NCBI GenBank assembly: GCA_029210815.1
Contig: JARGGB010000005.1
Span: forward strand, 1 to 64,000
Direction: 5' to 3'
Source of the DNA: Candidatus Brevefilum sp.
GTDB taxonomy: Bacteria; Chloroflexota; Anaerolineae; Anaerolineales; Anaerolineaceae
Length of the DNA: 64,000 nt
The notes beneath the pieces were generated by a model that worked only from the letters and a program-made list of their open reading frames with translations, was not told the origin of the DNA and did no database searches. The translations under genes and the position numbers were made by a program. This document shows positions 51,014 through 58,255 of the stretch, piece by piece (the stretch's first letter is position 1; each line of letters starts with the position of its first letter).

Positions 51014-52171
51014 ATGAAACCTAAAGAAATCAGCAAAATCGGAATAATTGGCACAGGGTTCATTGGCAGCGGATTGAAGCGAACCATTAACAGGCTGCCT
51101 GACATGGAAGTTTCTCGCATCCTGACACAAAGGGATTTGACAGACTTTCCTGATGATGGTATTCAAACCCATTCTACCCAGGATTTGATTGATCACAGTG
51201 ACCTGGTTGTGGAATGCAATGGCAACCCGGTTTATGCAACCGAGGTGCTCTGCCAGGTGATGGATGCAGGGATTCCTGTAGTCACCATGGATGCCGAGCT
51301 CCATGTTACGACCGGCACATATCTGGCTAAGAAAGGTTTGATCACAGAAGCGGAGGGTGACCAACCTGGTGCAATTGCAGCGTTGAATAGAAAGCTTCTT
51401 GAAGTTGGTTTTAAGCCCCTTGTTTACGGGAATTTAAAAGGGTTTCTCAACCTGACCCCGACGCCTGATGAAATGGCATATTGGGCAGAGAAGCAAGGCA
51501 TCTCTGTGGAGCAGGTTACTGGTGCCACAGATGGGACGAAAATCCAGATTGAGCAGGTTTTTGTCGCAAATGGTTTGGGTGCAGTTATTGGCATCCAGGG
51601 ATTGTATGGATACGAAAGTATGGACATCTCTGAAGGTGCCCAAAAACTTGCCCTACGTGCAAAAGAAATCGGGCAGCCCATCAGTGATTACTTGCTGTGC
51701 AGTCCAAAAGCAAAACACAGGTTCCCTGCGGGGGTGTTTATCACTGCTGAATATGATTCGGTTGAAGCACCAATATTCGAGTATCTGAAATTGGGGGGTG
51801 GACCGTTTTATACAATGCTTCAAAGTTTCCACCTGATCTACCTGGAGATCCCGGTGACGATCCGACAGGTGCTGCAGGGGCAGGGAGTTTTGTTGAATAA
51901 TGGATTGAAACCGAAGGCAAGTGTGTGCACAATTGCGAAACATGCGCTAAATCCTGGGACAGTCATCAAGCGTGCAGACCGAAATTTCCACGTTCGCGGT
52001 GAGGCAATTCCTATTGCAGATGCACCCAATCATGTTCCGATTGGGTTAATGTATGATGTTGTTATTAAGCGTAAGATTGAACCAGGCCAGATGCTTGCAT
52101 TTGAGGATGTCGAAATTCAAGAATCAAAAGCATATCATGCTTGGAAAGATACACTGAGCGGTTTGCGCTAA
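51014..52171 (+). CDS. NAD(P)-binding oxidoreductase-like protein with C-terminal SAF domain
   Basis: This 385-residue protein has a Rossmann start ISKIGIIGTGFIGSGL, VVECNGNPVYA and VVTMDAELHVT in the style of homoserine-dehydrogenase-like N-domains. A SAF-type C-terminal domain (~295-385) carries KPKASVCTIAKHALNPGT and EPGQMLAFEDVEI. Such proteins are seen in surface-sugar and nonulosonic-acid loci, but I do not know a proven reaction. It lies 83 bases after the WbpG-like gene on the same strand and converges on the acyl carrier protein gene, so it may prepare a sugar or an acid substituent for the polymer. Confidence 0.72.
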   Translation: MKPKEISKIGIIGTGFIGSGLKRTINRLPDMEVSRILTQRDLTDFPDDGIQTHSTQDLIDHSDLVVECNGNPVYATEVLCQVMDAGIPVVTMDAELHVTTGTYLAKKGLITEAEGDQPGAIAALNRKLLEVGFKPLVYGNLKGFLNLTPTPDEMAYWAEKQGISVEQVTGATDGTKIQIEQVFVANGLGAVIGIQGLYGYESMDISEGAQKLALRAKEIGQPISDYLLCSPKAKHRFPAGVFITAEYDSVEAPIFEYLKLGGGPFYTMLQSFHLIYLEIPVTIRQVLQGQGVLLNNGLKPKASVCTIAKHALNPGTVIKRADRNFHVRGEAIPIADAPNHVPIGLMYDVVIKRKIEPGQMLAFEDVEIQESKAYHAWKDTLSGLR

Positions 52172-52245
52172 GTTTCAATCATTGGTTGTGAAACCGGCAA
52201 GATCCGTAATAGATTCGGGGGAGAGAAAATTTGGTGTACTATTCT

Positions 52246-52482
52246 TTATTTTCCCAACTTTTCTTCAATACCCTGGCGTAATTCCCCGACATTTGCAAAA
52301 CTCTGAATCTCGTTTTGTTTGAATTCAATCCCGAAAGCGATCTCAATCGCAATCATCAAGTTTACATGCGAGAGAGAATCCCAGGCATCCACATCGTCGG
52401 CAGTCATTTCATCAGTCAGGACTAAAGTATCGTCATCAAAGACTTCTCTAAAGACCTGCGTCAATTTTTCTGTAATCGCCAT
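52246..52482 (-). CDS. Stand-alone acyl carrier protein
   Basis: This 78-residue protein has the acyl/peptidyl carrier fold, with the phosphopantetheine site S36 in DAWDSLSHVNLM and a helical end. The acidic, DVDAWDS-type motif is closer to stand-alone carriers of DltC or polyketide-like type than to fatty-acid AcpP (DSLD/E). It starts five bases after the AMP-forming ligase gene ends and is the last gene of the MBOAT-DHHW-DHHW-ligase-ACP operon, so the ligase most likely loads it. No 4'-phosphopantetheinyl transferase gene is in the window. Confidence 0.88.
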   Translation of the reverse strand: MAITEKLTQVFREVFDDDTLVLTDEMTADDVDAWDSLSHVNLMIAIEIAFGIEFKQNEIQSFANVGELRQGIEEKLGK

Positions 52483-52487
52483 TTTAT

Positions 52488-54095
52488 TTACTCCATTGTA
52501 GAAATATCACCGGGGTCTTCGCCTTCGTAATAGGCTTTGAGTACGCGCCGAAGAATTTTCCCGCTTTGGTTTTTGGGTATTTTGCCAGTAATAATGAATT
52601 CAGAAGGGATTGCCACCGTTGATACCTTGTTGGATATGTAAATTCGGCATTTCAATTCGAGGGTGCGATCCCATTTTACCTCTTCTGGCAGAACGATATA
52701 GGCAACAATCTTCTTGTGCAAGAGCGGATCGTCAGCACCGATAACTGCTGCATCCGCGATTTCGTCAATTTCCAGCAGCGCGCTTTCGACTTCAAAGGGA
52801 CCCACCAGGTGGCCAGCGGTGTTTATAACATCATCAGAACGGCTTACGTACCAGAAGTACCCCTCCTCATCCTGGTAGGCAAGATCGCCTGTTATATAAT
52901 ATTCGCCACGGAATTTATCCGCATATGCATCTTCTTTGTGGAAATAGGTCCTAAACATAGACCGCCAACCCTTCCTCAAAGTCAGGTGACCCTGTAAGCC
53001 AACCGGGCGGGCTTGCATATCATCATCCAATATGAAGACCTCAATACCGGACCTGGGCTTGCCCATTGAACCGGGTTTTACCGCCAGCCCTGGGCGATTT
53101 GCGATCATGATGCTGCCAGTTTCAGATTGGAACCAATTATCATAAACTTCGGTACTAAATACCTTTTTACCCCAATGATAAATTTCAGGGTTTAAAGGCT
53201 CGCCAACGCTGTAAATCCGCTTCAAGCTGTTGGATCGAATCGCGACAAATTTTTCATCATCTTCTTGCATCAACATCCTGAGCGCTGTTGGTGCCGTGTA
53301 CCAGATGTTTACCTGTTTATCTTTAAGAATTTTCAACCAGTGGTCAGCATTGTAAGTGCCGCTGAACTGGATGCTGTCTGTGATTGTGCTCAGCGGTGCG
53401 ATGATGCCGTAAGATAAACCTGTAATCCAGGCAGGATCTGCTGTGCACCAATACAGATCATCAGCTTCAGGTTTTATAATTTCTTGAAAGGATTGAATAA
53501 TATCCTGGATTGCGCCGTGAACATGCAGTGCCCCTTTGGGCTTGCCCGTTGACCCTGAGGTGTACTGCAAGAAGGCTGGCATTTCTCCATCCACTTGATG
53601 CGGATATTCAAAGTCTGTATCAGCATTTTTCAGTAATGCTAGCAGGCTTAAAATAAAATCGTCACGATGTTCCTCTTTGTCAACGACAAGTATTTTTCCC
53701 AATTCAGGCAATTGGTCTTTAATTGCCAGTATCTTTCTGACGAGGCTGTTTTTTGTGATGATGACCTTTGCCTGGCTGTTACCCAACCTGTCAAGCAAGG
53801 CGTCCTCTCCTAATGTGGAGAATAAAATACAGGACATTGCCTGTAATTTTTGGATGCCAAAGAAGCTTGTGATCAATTTTGGACTTCTTGGGAGAAAAAT
53901 ACTGACGACTTCTTGCGCTTGAACACCTAAATCCTTTAATATGTGGGCAATCTGGTTAGATTCACGTTCAAATTCACCATAAGTGAATCTGGTTTCTGAA
54001 AGGTCGTTATGGATCCAGTTTATGCTCTCTTTGTCTTCGTGCCCATTTTCACAATGCTGTGTGAGGCAGGCGTACGCTATGTTTTTTACGATCAT
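52488..54095 (-). CDS. Acetyl-CoA-synthetase-like AMP-forming acid:ACP ligase
   Basis: Starting at ATG 54095 (AAAGGA at 54108-54103) the protein has 535 residues; a TTG at 54128 would overlap the upstream gene. ANL-superfamily motifs are present: TSGSTGKPKG (~179-188), DLYWCTADPAWITGLSYG as in acetyl-CoA synthetases, DNWFQSETGS (A5; acetate-type enzymes read DTWWQTETGG), GDLAYQDEEG with YVSRSDDVI, and the catalytic lysine in KNQSGKILRR. The resemblance is to acetyl-CoA synthetase rather than to DltA. The changed A5 pocket suggests a small but non-acetate acid. The adjacent carrier protein is the probable acceptor. Confidence 0.85.
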   Translation of the reverse strand: MIVKNIAYACLTQHCENGHEDKESINWIHNDLSETRFTYGEFERESNQIAHILKDLGVQAQEVVSIFLPRSPKLITSFFGIQKLQAMSCILFSTLGEDALLDRLGNSQAKVIITKNSLVRKILAIKDQLPELGKILVVDKEEHRDDFILSLLALLKNADTDFEYPHQVDGEMPAFLQYTSGSTGKPKGALHVHGAIQDIIQSFQEIIKPEADDLYWCTADPAWITGLSYGIIAPLSTITDSIQFSGTYNADHWLKILKDKQVNIWYTAPTALRMLMQEDDEKFVAIRSNSLKRIYSVGEPLNPEIYHWGKKVFSTEVYDNWFQSETGSIMIANRPGLAVKPGSMGKPRSGIEVFILDDDMQARPVGLQGHLTLRKGWRSMFRTYFHKEDAYADKFRGEYYITGDLAYQDEEGYFWYVSRSDDVINTAGHLVGPFEVESALLEIDEIADAAVIGADDPLLHKKIVAYIVLPEEVKWDRTLELKCRIYISNKVSTVAIPSEFIITGKIPKNQSGKILRRVLKAYYEGEDPGDISTME

Positions 54096-54109
54096 GGTCA
54101 GGTCCTTTA

Positions 54110-55387
54110 CTAAGGGTTTATCTTCCAATATTCAAGATCTTCAAAGGCGACATTGTTATCGCCAATTATTAGTATATCATCCACGTCATGCTCAGCCAAA
54201 AATTCTGATAAAGAGAAATCGGTGAAATAGCGCAAATCGACACAGTATGTCTTTTTATAATGCGATGCAACCAGCGGATCCAATGCATACCGGTAAGATG
54301 AACCAATGAATAACAAATTGCGGTTTGAGTCATTTTCAAAGGTATATTCTGTGTAATTGGTGACATAGCCGTAAAATTCATTGTAGTGGTTGGTATAAGG
54401 CACGGTTGAGTAGTTGCCTTCGAAATAAGTTTGCCTCAGGTTCTGCTCGATGAGCTGGTCGTTGACTTTCATCTCATAGGCTGGAGAATCAACAATTTCC
54501 ACAGCAAAATCATCACCTTTGATGGGATAAAAAGTTCGGCGTGCCATCAACCCTAAAAATTTTATATCCGGGAATTTAAGGATGTCTTTGTGCTCAAGCA
54601 TCGGTGAAATGCCGGGGTAATTTGAAGCGAGCATATCATGGATATCCCCATAGGCTTTTAGGATGCCATACACATTCCAGTGGTGATCGGTCCTGTAATA
54701 ATTTTCTAGATGATCTTCCATGCCCTCAAGCATAAATTTCTTCAAAACCAAATTCTCGGGCAAATTCTCTTCAAAATAGCCGATGGATTGACTCCTATCC
54801 GCATAAGCAAAGCTGGTGCTTAAAGGATGGAACTCGGAATTTTCAAGGGTTTGATGGTAATAGAGATAAAAATTTTTATCGGGATGTGATTGGATAATGT
54901 CTTCGTAATTGCTGATGCGTTCGTCAATTGCTTCTTTGGCTGCTTCATTAAAAAGATTCGGCGAGAATACCAGCTGGTTATTTGTTTTGTCATAATAAAT
55001 ATCCGATGTCATATCCGCCGGAATCGCTGTATCCTTGAGCAAGCCGTAAGCAATTTTAATGATTCCTCTATCCAGTGCTTTGGAGAATTGAATGATTGGC
55101 ATTCGGAAGGGGAATTGATCGCTTGTTGCACGTTCAAATTTGTTGACGAATGAAGCACTGGTGTACAAATTGATCAGGATCTCGGCAGCATCACGATAGT
55201 TTCCCTGTTCAATGAAATCAAGAGCACGTCCAAGATTTGGGTTAGACGCAGGCTCTAAGGCGACCAGGGTCCTTGCCTCAACCACGGATTCCTCGGGGGA
55301 AGCGCCGAGGTTTGTCAGCCAGGAAATTTGCACAAAAAGCACTATTAAGAAAAACAAGATTAAGAAGTATTGTGTGAATTTCTTCAA
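54110..55387 (-). CDS. DHHW/SGNH-family acyl-transfer protein (AlgX/AlgJ/DltD-like role), copy 1
   Basis: This 425-residue protein has one N-terminal membrane anchor (~6-27) and an external domain with the family motif RTDHHWN (D234, H236, W237) and a nucleophile strand LLFIGSSYRYAL (S364, in place of GDS). In AlgX/AlgJ the Asp-x-His pair and the Ser form the catalytic triad for moving acetyl groups to polysaccharide, and all three are present here. It is a paralogue of the next gene (similar length, same motif spacing) and lies between it and the AMP-ligase gene (14-base gap). Acceptor is unknown. Confidence 0.82.
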   Translation of the reverse strand: MKKFTQYFLILFFLIVLFVQISWLTNLGASPEESVVEARTLVALEPASNPNLGRALDFIEQGNYRDAAEILINLYTSASFVNKFERATSDQFPFRMPIIQFSKALDRGIIKIAYGLLKDTAIPADMTSDIYYDKTNNQLVFSPNLFNEAAKEAIDERISNYEDIIQSHPDKNFYLYYHQTLENSEFHPLSTSFAYADRSQSIGYFEENLPENLVLKKFMLEGMEDHLENYYRTDHHWNVYGILKAYGDIHDMLASNYPGISPMLEHKDILKFPDIKFLGLMARRTFYPIKGDDFAVEIVDSPAYEMKVNDQLIEQNLRQTYFEGNYSTVPYTNHYNEFYGYVTNYTEYTFENDSNRNLLFIGSSYRYALDPLVASHYKKTYCVDLRYFTDFSLSEFLAEHDVDDILIIGDNNVAFEDLEYWKINP

Positions 55388-55459
55388 AAATCAATCCTTT
55401 TACTGGTAATTATCATTTAGATTTACTCGTCAGTATTTATTCAAAGCTAAGCGCACTGC

Positions 55460-56734
55460 CTAAGGTTGTATCATCCACTGGTCTGTGTCCAAAAAAACGA
55501 CTTCGTAATCACTGACAATTAGAAAGTCTTCAATGGTGTGGTTCTGTGTGAAACCCGACATTGTGAAATCCGTGTTTTGCCTTAGGTCGACAAAATAGGT
55601 GTGATGATAATGCGATGCAATTAAAGCTACCAGCGGTCGTGTGTAAGAATCGCCAATGATGAGGATATTCCGATCGGTTTGGGTCTCACAAATGAATTCC
55701 AGCTGACCTCTTTGCGAGCCAAAATATGTGCCATAATGATCCGTGTAGGCTGTCGTTGGATAATTTCCGGCAGCATACTCATCTCGAAAATCATAATCTC
55801 CTGGCATGCCCTGGTCTTTCACAAGACAATCGGGAAAATTTGCTTCATAACCGATGAAATCATCACCCTTTAGCGGGTAGAGGGTTTTCCTGGCATAAGC
55901 GCCTAAATATTCGATCTCCGGAAAAGGGATCAAAGTTGTTGATAATAATTCTCGAGGAAAATCTGGTTTATCTTTTGAGATCAAATCGTAAATCCCGTTA
56001 TAGGCTTCCAGTATGCCGTTGACATTCCAGTGGTGATCGGTGCGGTAATAATTTTTTAAGTGCTCTTCAAGGTCACCGAGCGGCATAGCGTCAAGGTTAA
56101 TTTTTTCAGGCAGCCTGAATTGAAAATATTCAAATCCCTGTCCCTGATCCGCTTTTGAAAAATATTTATTGAGTGGATGATACTGGGAATATGGCAGGGT
56201 TTCAAGGTAATAAATGTAAACGTTCAGATCAGGGTATCTTGAAGCAATGTCCTTGTAATTCGCCAACCGAAGGTCAATATTATTACGGACGTTCTGGTCA
56301 AAGCTTCCTGGCGGCACAATGAGGGCATCGTGCTTATGCATGATGTAAATGTCCGAAGTCATATCTGCCGGGATGACATCATCATCTGAGAAACGATATG
56401 ACAGTTTAATGACCTGGCGATCAACAGCTTTAGCAAACTTGATCAAAGGCATCCTGAAGGGGAACTGATCGGTGACAGCGCCATCGAATTTCTTTTGCAG
56501 TGATCCGCCTGTGTAAAGATCCCAAACAAGGCTGATTGCCTTTTCGGGTTCTCCTTGCTGGATATAATCCAACGCAATTTTTAAGGTGGGATAGGATTTC
56601 TCAGGTAATCCCAATACTCTTCCTTCGATAATGGACACCTCAGCGGCGGGTTTCCCTCTGAGGAGCCAATAACCGGGGACAGAGACCAGGAGTATAAAAA
56701 ATACCAGGAGAAAATACGGGCTGAATTTTTTCAT
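55460..56734 (-). CDS. DHHW/SGNH-family acyl-transfer protein (AlgX/AlgJ/DltD-like role), copy 2
   Basis: This 424-residue paralogue of the preceding entry has a membrane anchor (~6-26), YRTDHHWNVNG (D233, H235, W236) and NILIIGDSYTRPL with the classical GDS nucleophile S363. It starts two bases after the MBOAT stop, so it is translationally coupled to the transporter-like acyltransferase. Two adjacent DHHW copies suggest either two acceptor sites or two steps of relay. DHHW proteins commonly pair with MBOAT genes. Confidence 0.84.
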   Translation of the reverse strand: MKKFSPYFLLVFFILLVSVPGYWLLRGKPAAEVSIIEGRVLGLPEKSYPTLKIALDYIQQGEPEKAISLVWDLYTGGSLQKKFDGAVTDQFPFRMPLIKFAKAVDRQVIKLSYRFSDDDVIPADMTSDIYIMHKHDALIVPPGSFDQNVRNNIDLRLANYKDIASRYPDLNVYIYYLETLPYSQYHPLNKYFSKADQGQGFEYFQFRLPEKINLDAMPLGDLEEHLKNYYRTDHHWNVNGILEAYNGIYDLISKDKPDFPRELLSTTLIPFPEIEYLGAYARKTLYPLKGDDFIGYEANFPDCLVKDQGMPGDYDFRDEYAAGNYPTTAYTDHYGTYFGSQRGQLEFICETQTDRNILIIGDSYTRPLVALIASHYHHTYFVDLRQNTDFTMSGFTQNHTIEDFLIVSDYEVVFLDTDQWMIQP

Positions 56735-56736
56735 AC

Positions 56737-58155
56737 TTAGAATTCAACATACATAAAAGCAGTGAAGCCTTTAGAAAGAATAAAGGTGATGGTGAACAAG
56801 AATAAGGCAATGTAACCCATATCCAATACTAATAAAGCTTTCCCACCTTTGGCTTTTATCTTCTCGCCAAATTGGTGCAAAAAGGGCAGGCTCAATAATA
56901 TTGCCGGAATCAAGAAGGGAAGATAAAAGAGGATGTTTAGTGACCTGAATGTCACTAAATTCGTCCATCCATTTGCCCCAAACAAAGCGCTGAAAAAGGA
57001 ACCCCATTTGCTCACATCGGTAATTCGGAAGAAAATCCAGCCAATCATGATTAAGATGATTGCATAGGCATACTGGAAAAAGGGGGCAGCTTTCTTTAGC
57101 ATTTTGCTAAAACCGCTGGCTTCGATGGCAAGAATCAGGCCGTAATACGCTCCCCAGATGACAAAATTCCAGCTGGCACCATGCCAGAGACCGGTTAATA
57201 GGAAAACAATCATCAGGTTAGATTGCTGGCGTAGGTTCTTTGCTTTTTTACGGGCGAACTCAAGCGGGATGAATAAATAGGTTCTGAACCATGCACCGAG
57301 GGTGATATGCCATCGACGCCAAAAGTCAGAGATGCTGCGGCTAATGTAGGGGAAGTTGAAATTTTCAGGGAGTTTGAACCCCAGCATCTGACCAACCCCA
57401 ATAGCCATGTCGGTATATCCTGAAAAATCGAGATAAATCTGGAGGGTATATGCGATCAATCCAAACCAGGCAAGACCTGCCCCCATTTCATTGAATTCTG
57501 TCGCAAAGACCTTATTGGTTGCCATGCCCAGGCTGTCGGCTAAGATTACCTTTTTTGCCAGACCCCCAATAAATCTGCGAACACCTTCCATGATACCCAG
57601 AGGGATAAATTTTGGCTGAAGCAGCTCGTCTTTAACCTGGATAAACCGGGTAATCGGCCCCTGTACCAGTTTTGGAAACATGATCAAATAAGAACTGAAA
57701 CGCACCAGGTTTTTCTCTGGCGGGTGGATTTCGTTGTAAATGTCCAGAATGTACGAAATGCCGGAAAAGGTGAAAAAGGAAATCCCAAGCGGCAGCGCTT
57801 TTTGCGCATAATCAATCGATATTGGGAGGACTGAATTCAAAATGTCGAGGAAAAAGCCGGTGTATTTATAGAAACCCAGAAGGCCTAGGTTGAGAAGAAT
57901 GCCAATCCACATCTGCGTTTTCGCGCTTTTTGTGGCATTTTGCGCTTGTGCCTTGCCGATGAAACAGCCCCAAAGGTAATTAATTATTATTGATAGAAAT
58001 AAGATGTGGATGTGGGTGGGGTCTGACCAGGCGAAGAAAACAAGCGAGGTAAGGACGAGAACGAGATTACGCCATCCCTTCCGTGGTAGGACGTAAAAAG
58101 CGATCAGTGTAATTGGTAAAAATAAAAAGATAAATGTGATACTCGAAAATGGCAT
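56737..58155 (-). CDS. MBOAT-family membrane acyltransferase (AlgI/DltB-like)
   Basis: This 472-residue polytopic protein has about ten to eleven transmembrane helices and the MBOAT signatures: LGISFFTFSGISYILDIY, FPKLVQGPITRF, DFSGYTDMAIGVGQMLGF, FWRRWHITLGAWFRTYLFIPL and LLTGLWHGASWNFVIWG with the catalytic histidine. These match AlgI and DltB, which pass an acyl group across the membrane to extracellular polymer acyltransferases. It is the first gene of the five-gene operon and the probable membrane gate for the acyl group loaded on the carrier protein. Confidence 0.92.
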   Translation of the reverse strand: MPFSSITFIFLFLPITLIAFYVLPRKGWRNLVLVLTSLVFFAWSDPTHIHILFLSIIINYLWGCFIGKAQAQNATKSAKTQMWIGILLNLGLLGFYKYTGFFLDILNSVLPISIDYAQKALPLGISFFTFSGISYILDIYNEIHPPEKNLVRFSSYLIMFPKLVQGPITRFIQVKDELLQPKFIPLGIMEGVRRFIGGLAKKVILADSLGMATNKVFATEFNEMGAGLAWFGLIAYTLQIYLDFSGYTDMAIGVGQMLGFKLPENFNFPYISRSISDFWRRWHITLGAWFRTYLFIPLEFARKKAKNLRQQSNLMIVFLLTGLWHGASWNFVIWGAYYGLILAIEASGFSKMLKKAAPFFQYAYAIILIMIGWIFFRITDVSKWGSFFSALFGANGWTNLVTFRSLNILFYLPFLIPAILLSLPFLHQFGEKIKAKGGKALLVLDMGYIALFLFTITFILSKGFTAFMYVEF

Positions 58156-58255
58156 TTAGTCCCTTTCAGCTGGAATAATGTCGTTTTTATAATCGCAAGA
58201 TGCCATTATACCTAATATCAATTATTGGTGTTAGGAAATTATTTTGTTGAATATT

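Noticed and set aside
52172-52194. GTTTCA/TGAAAC inverted repeat between convergent genes as terminator
   Set aside because: The stem is only six pairs with an 11-base loop and no U-run.
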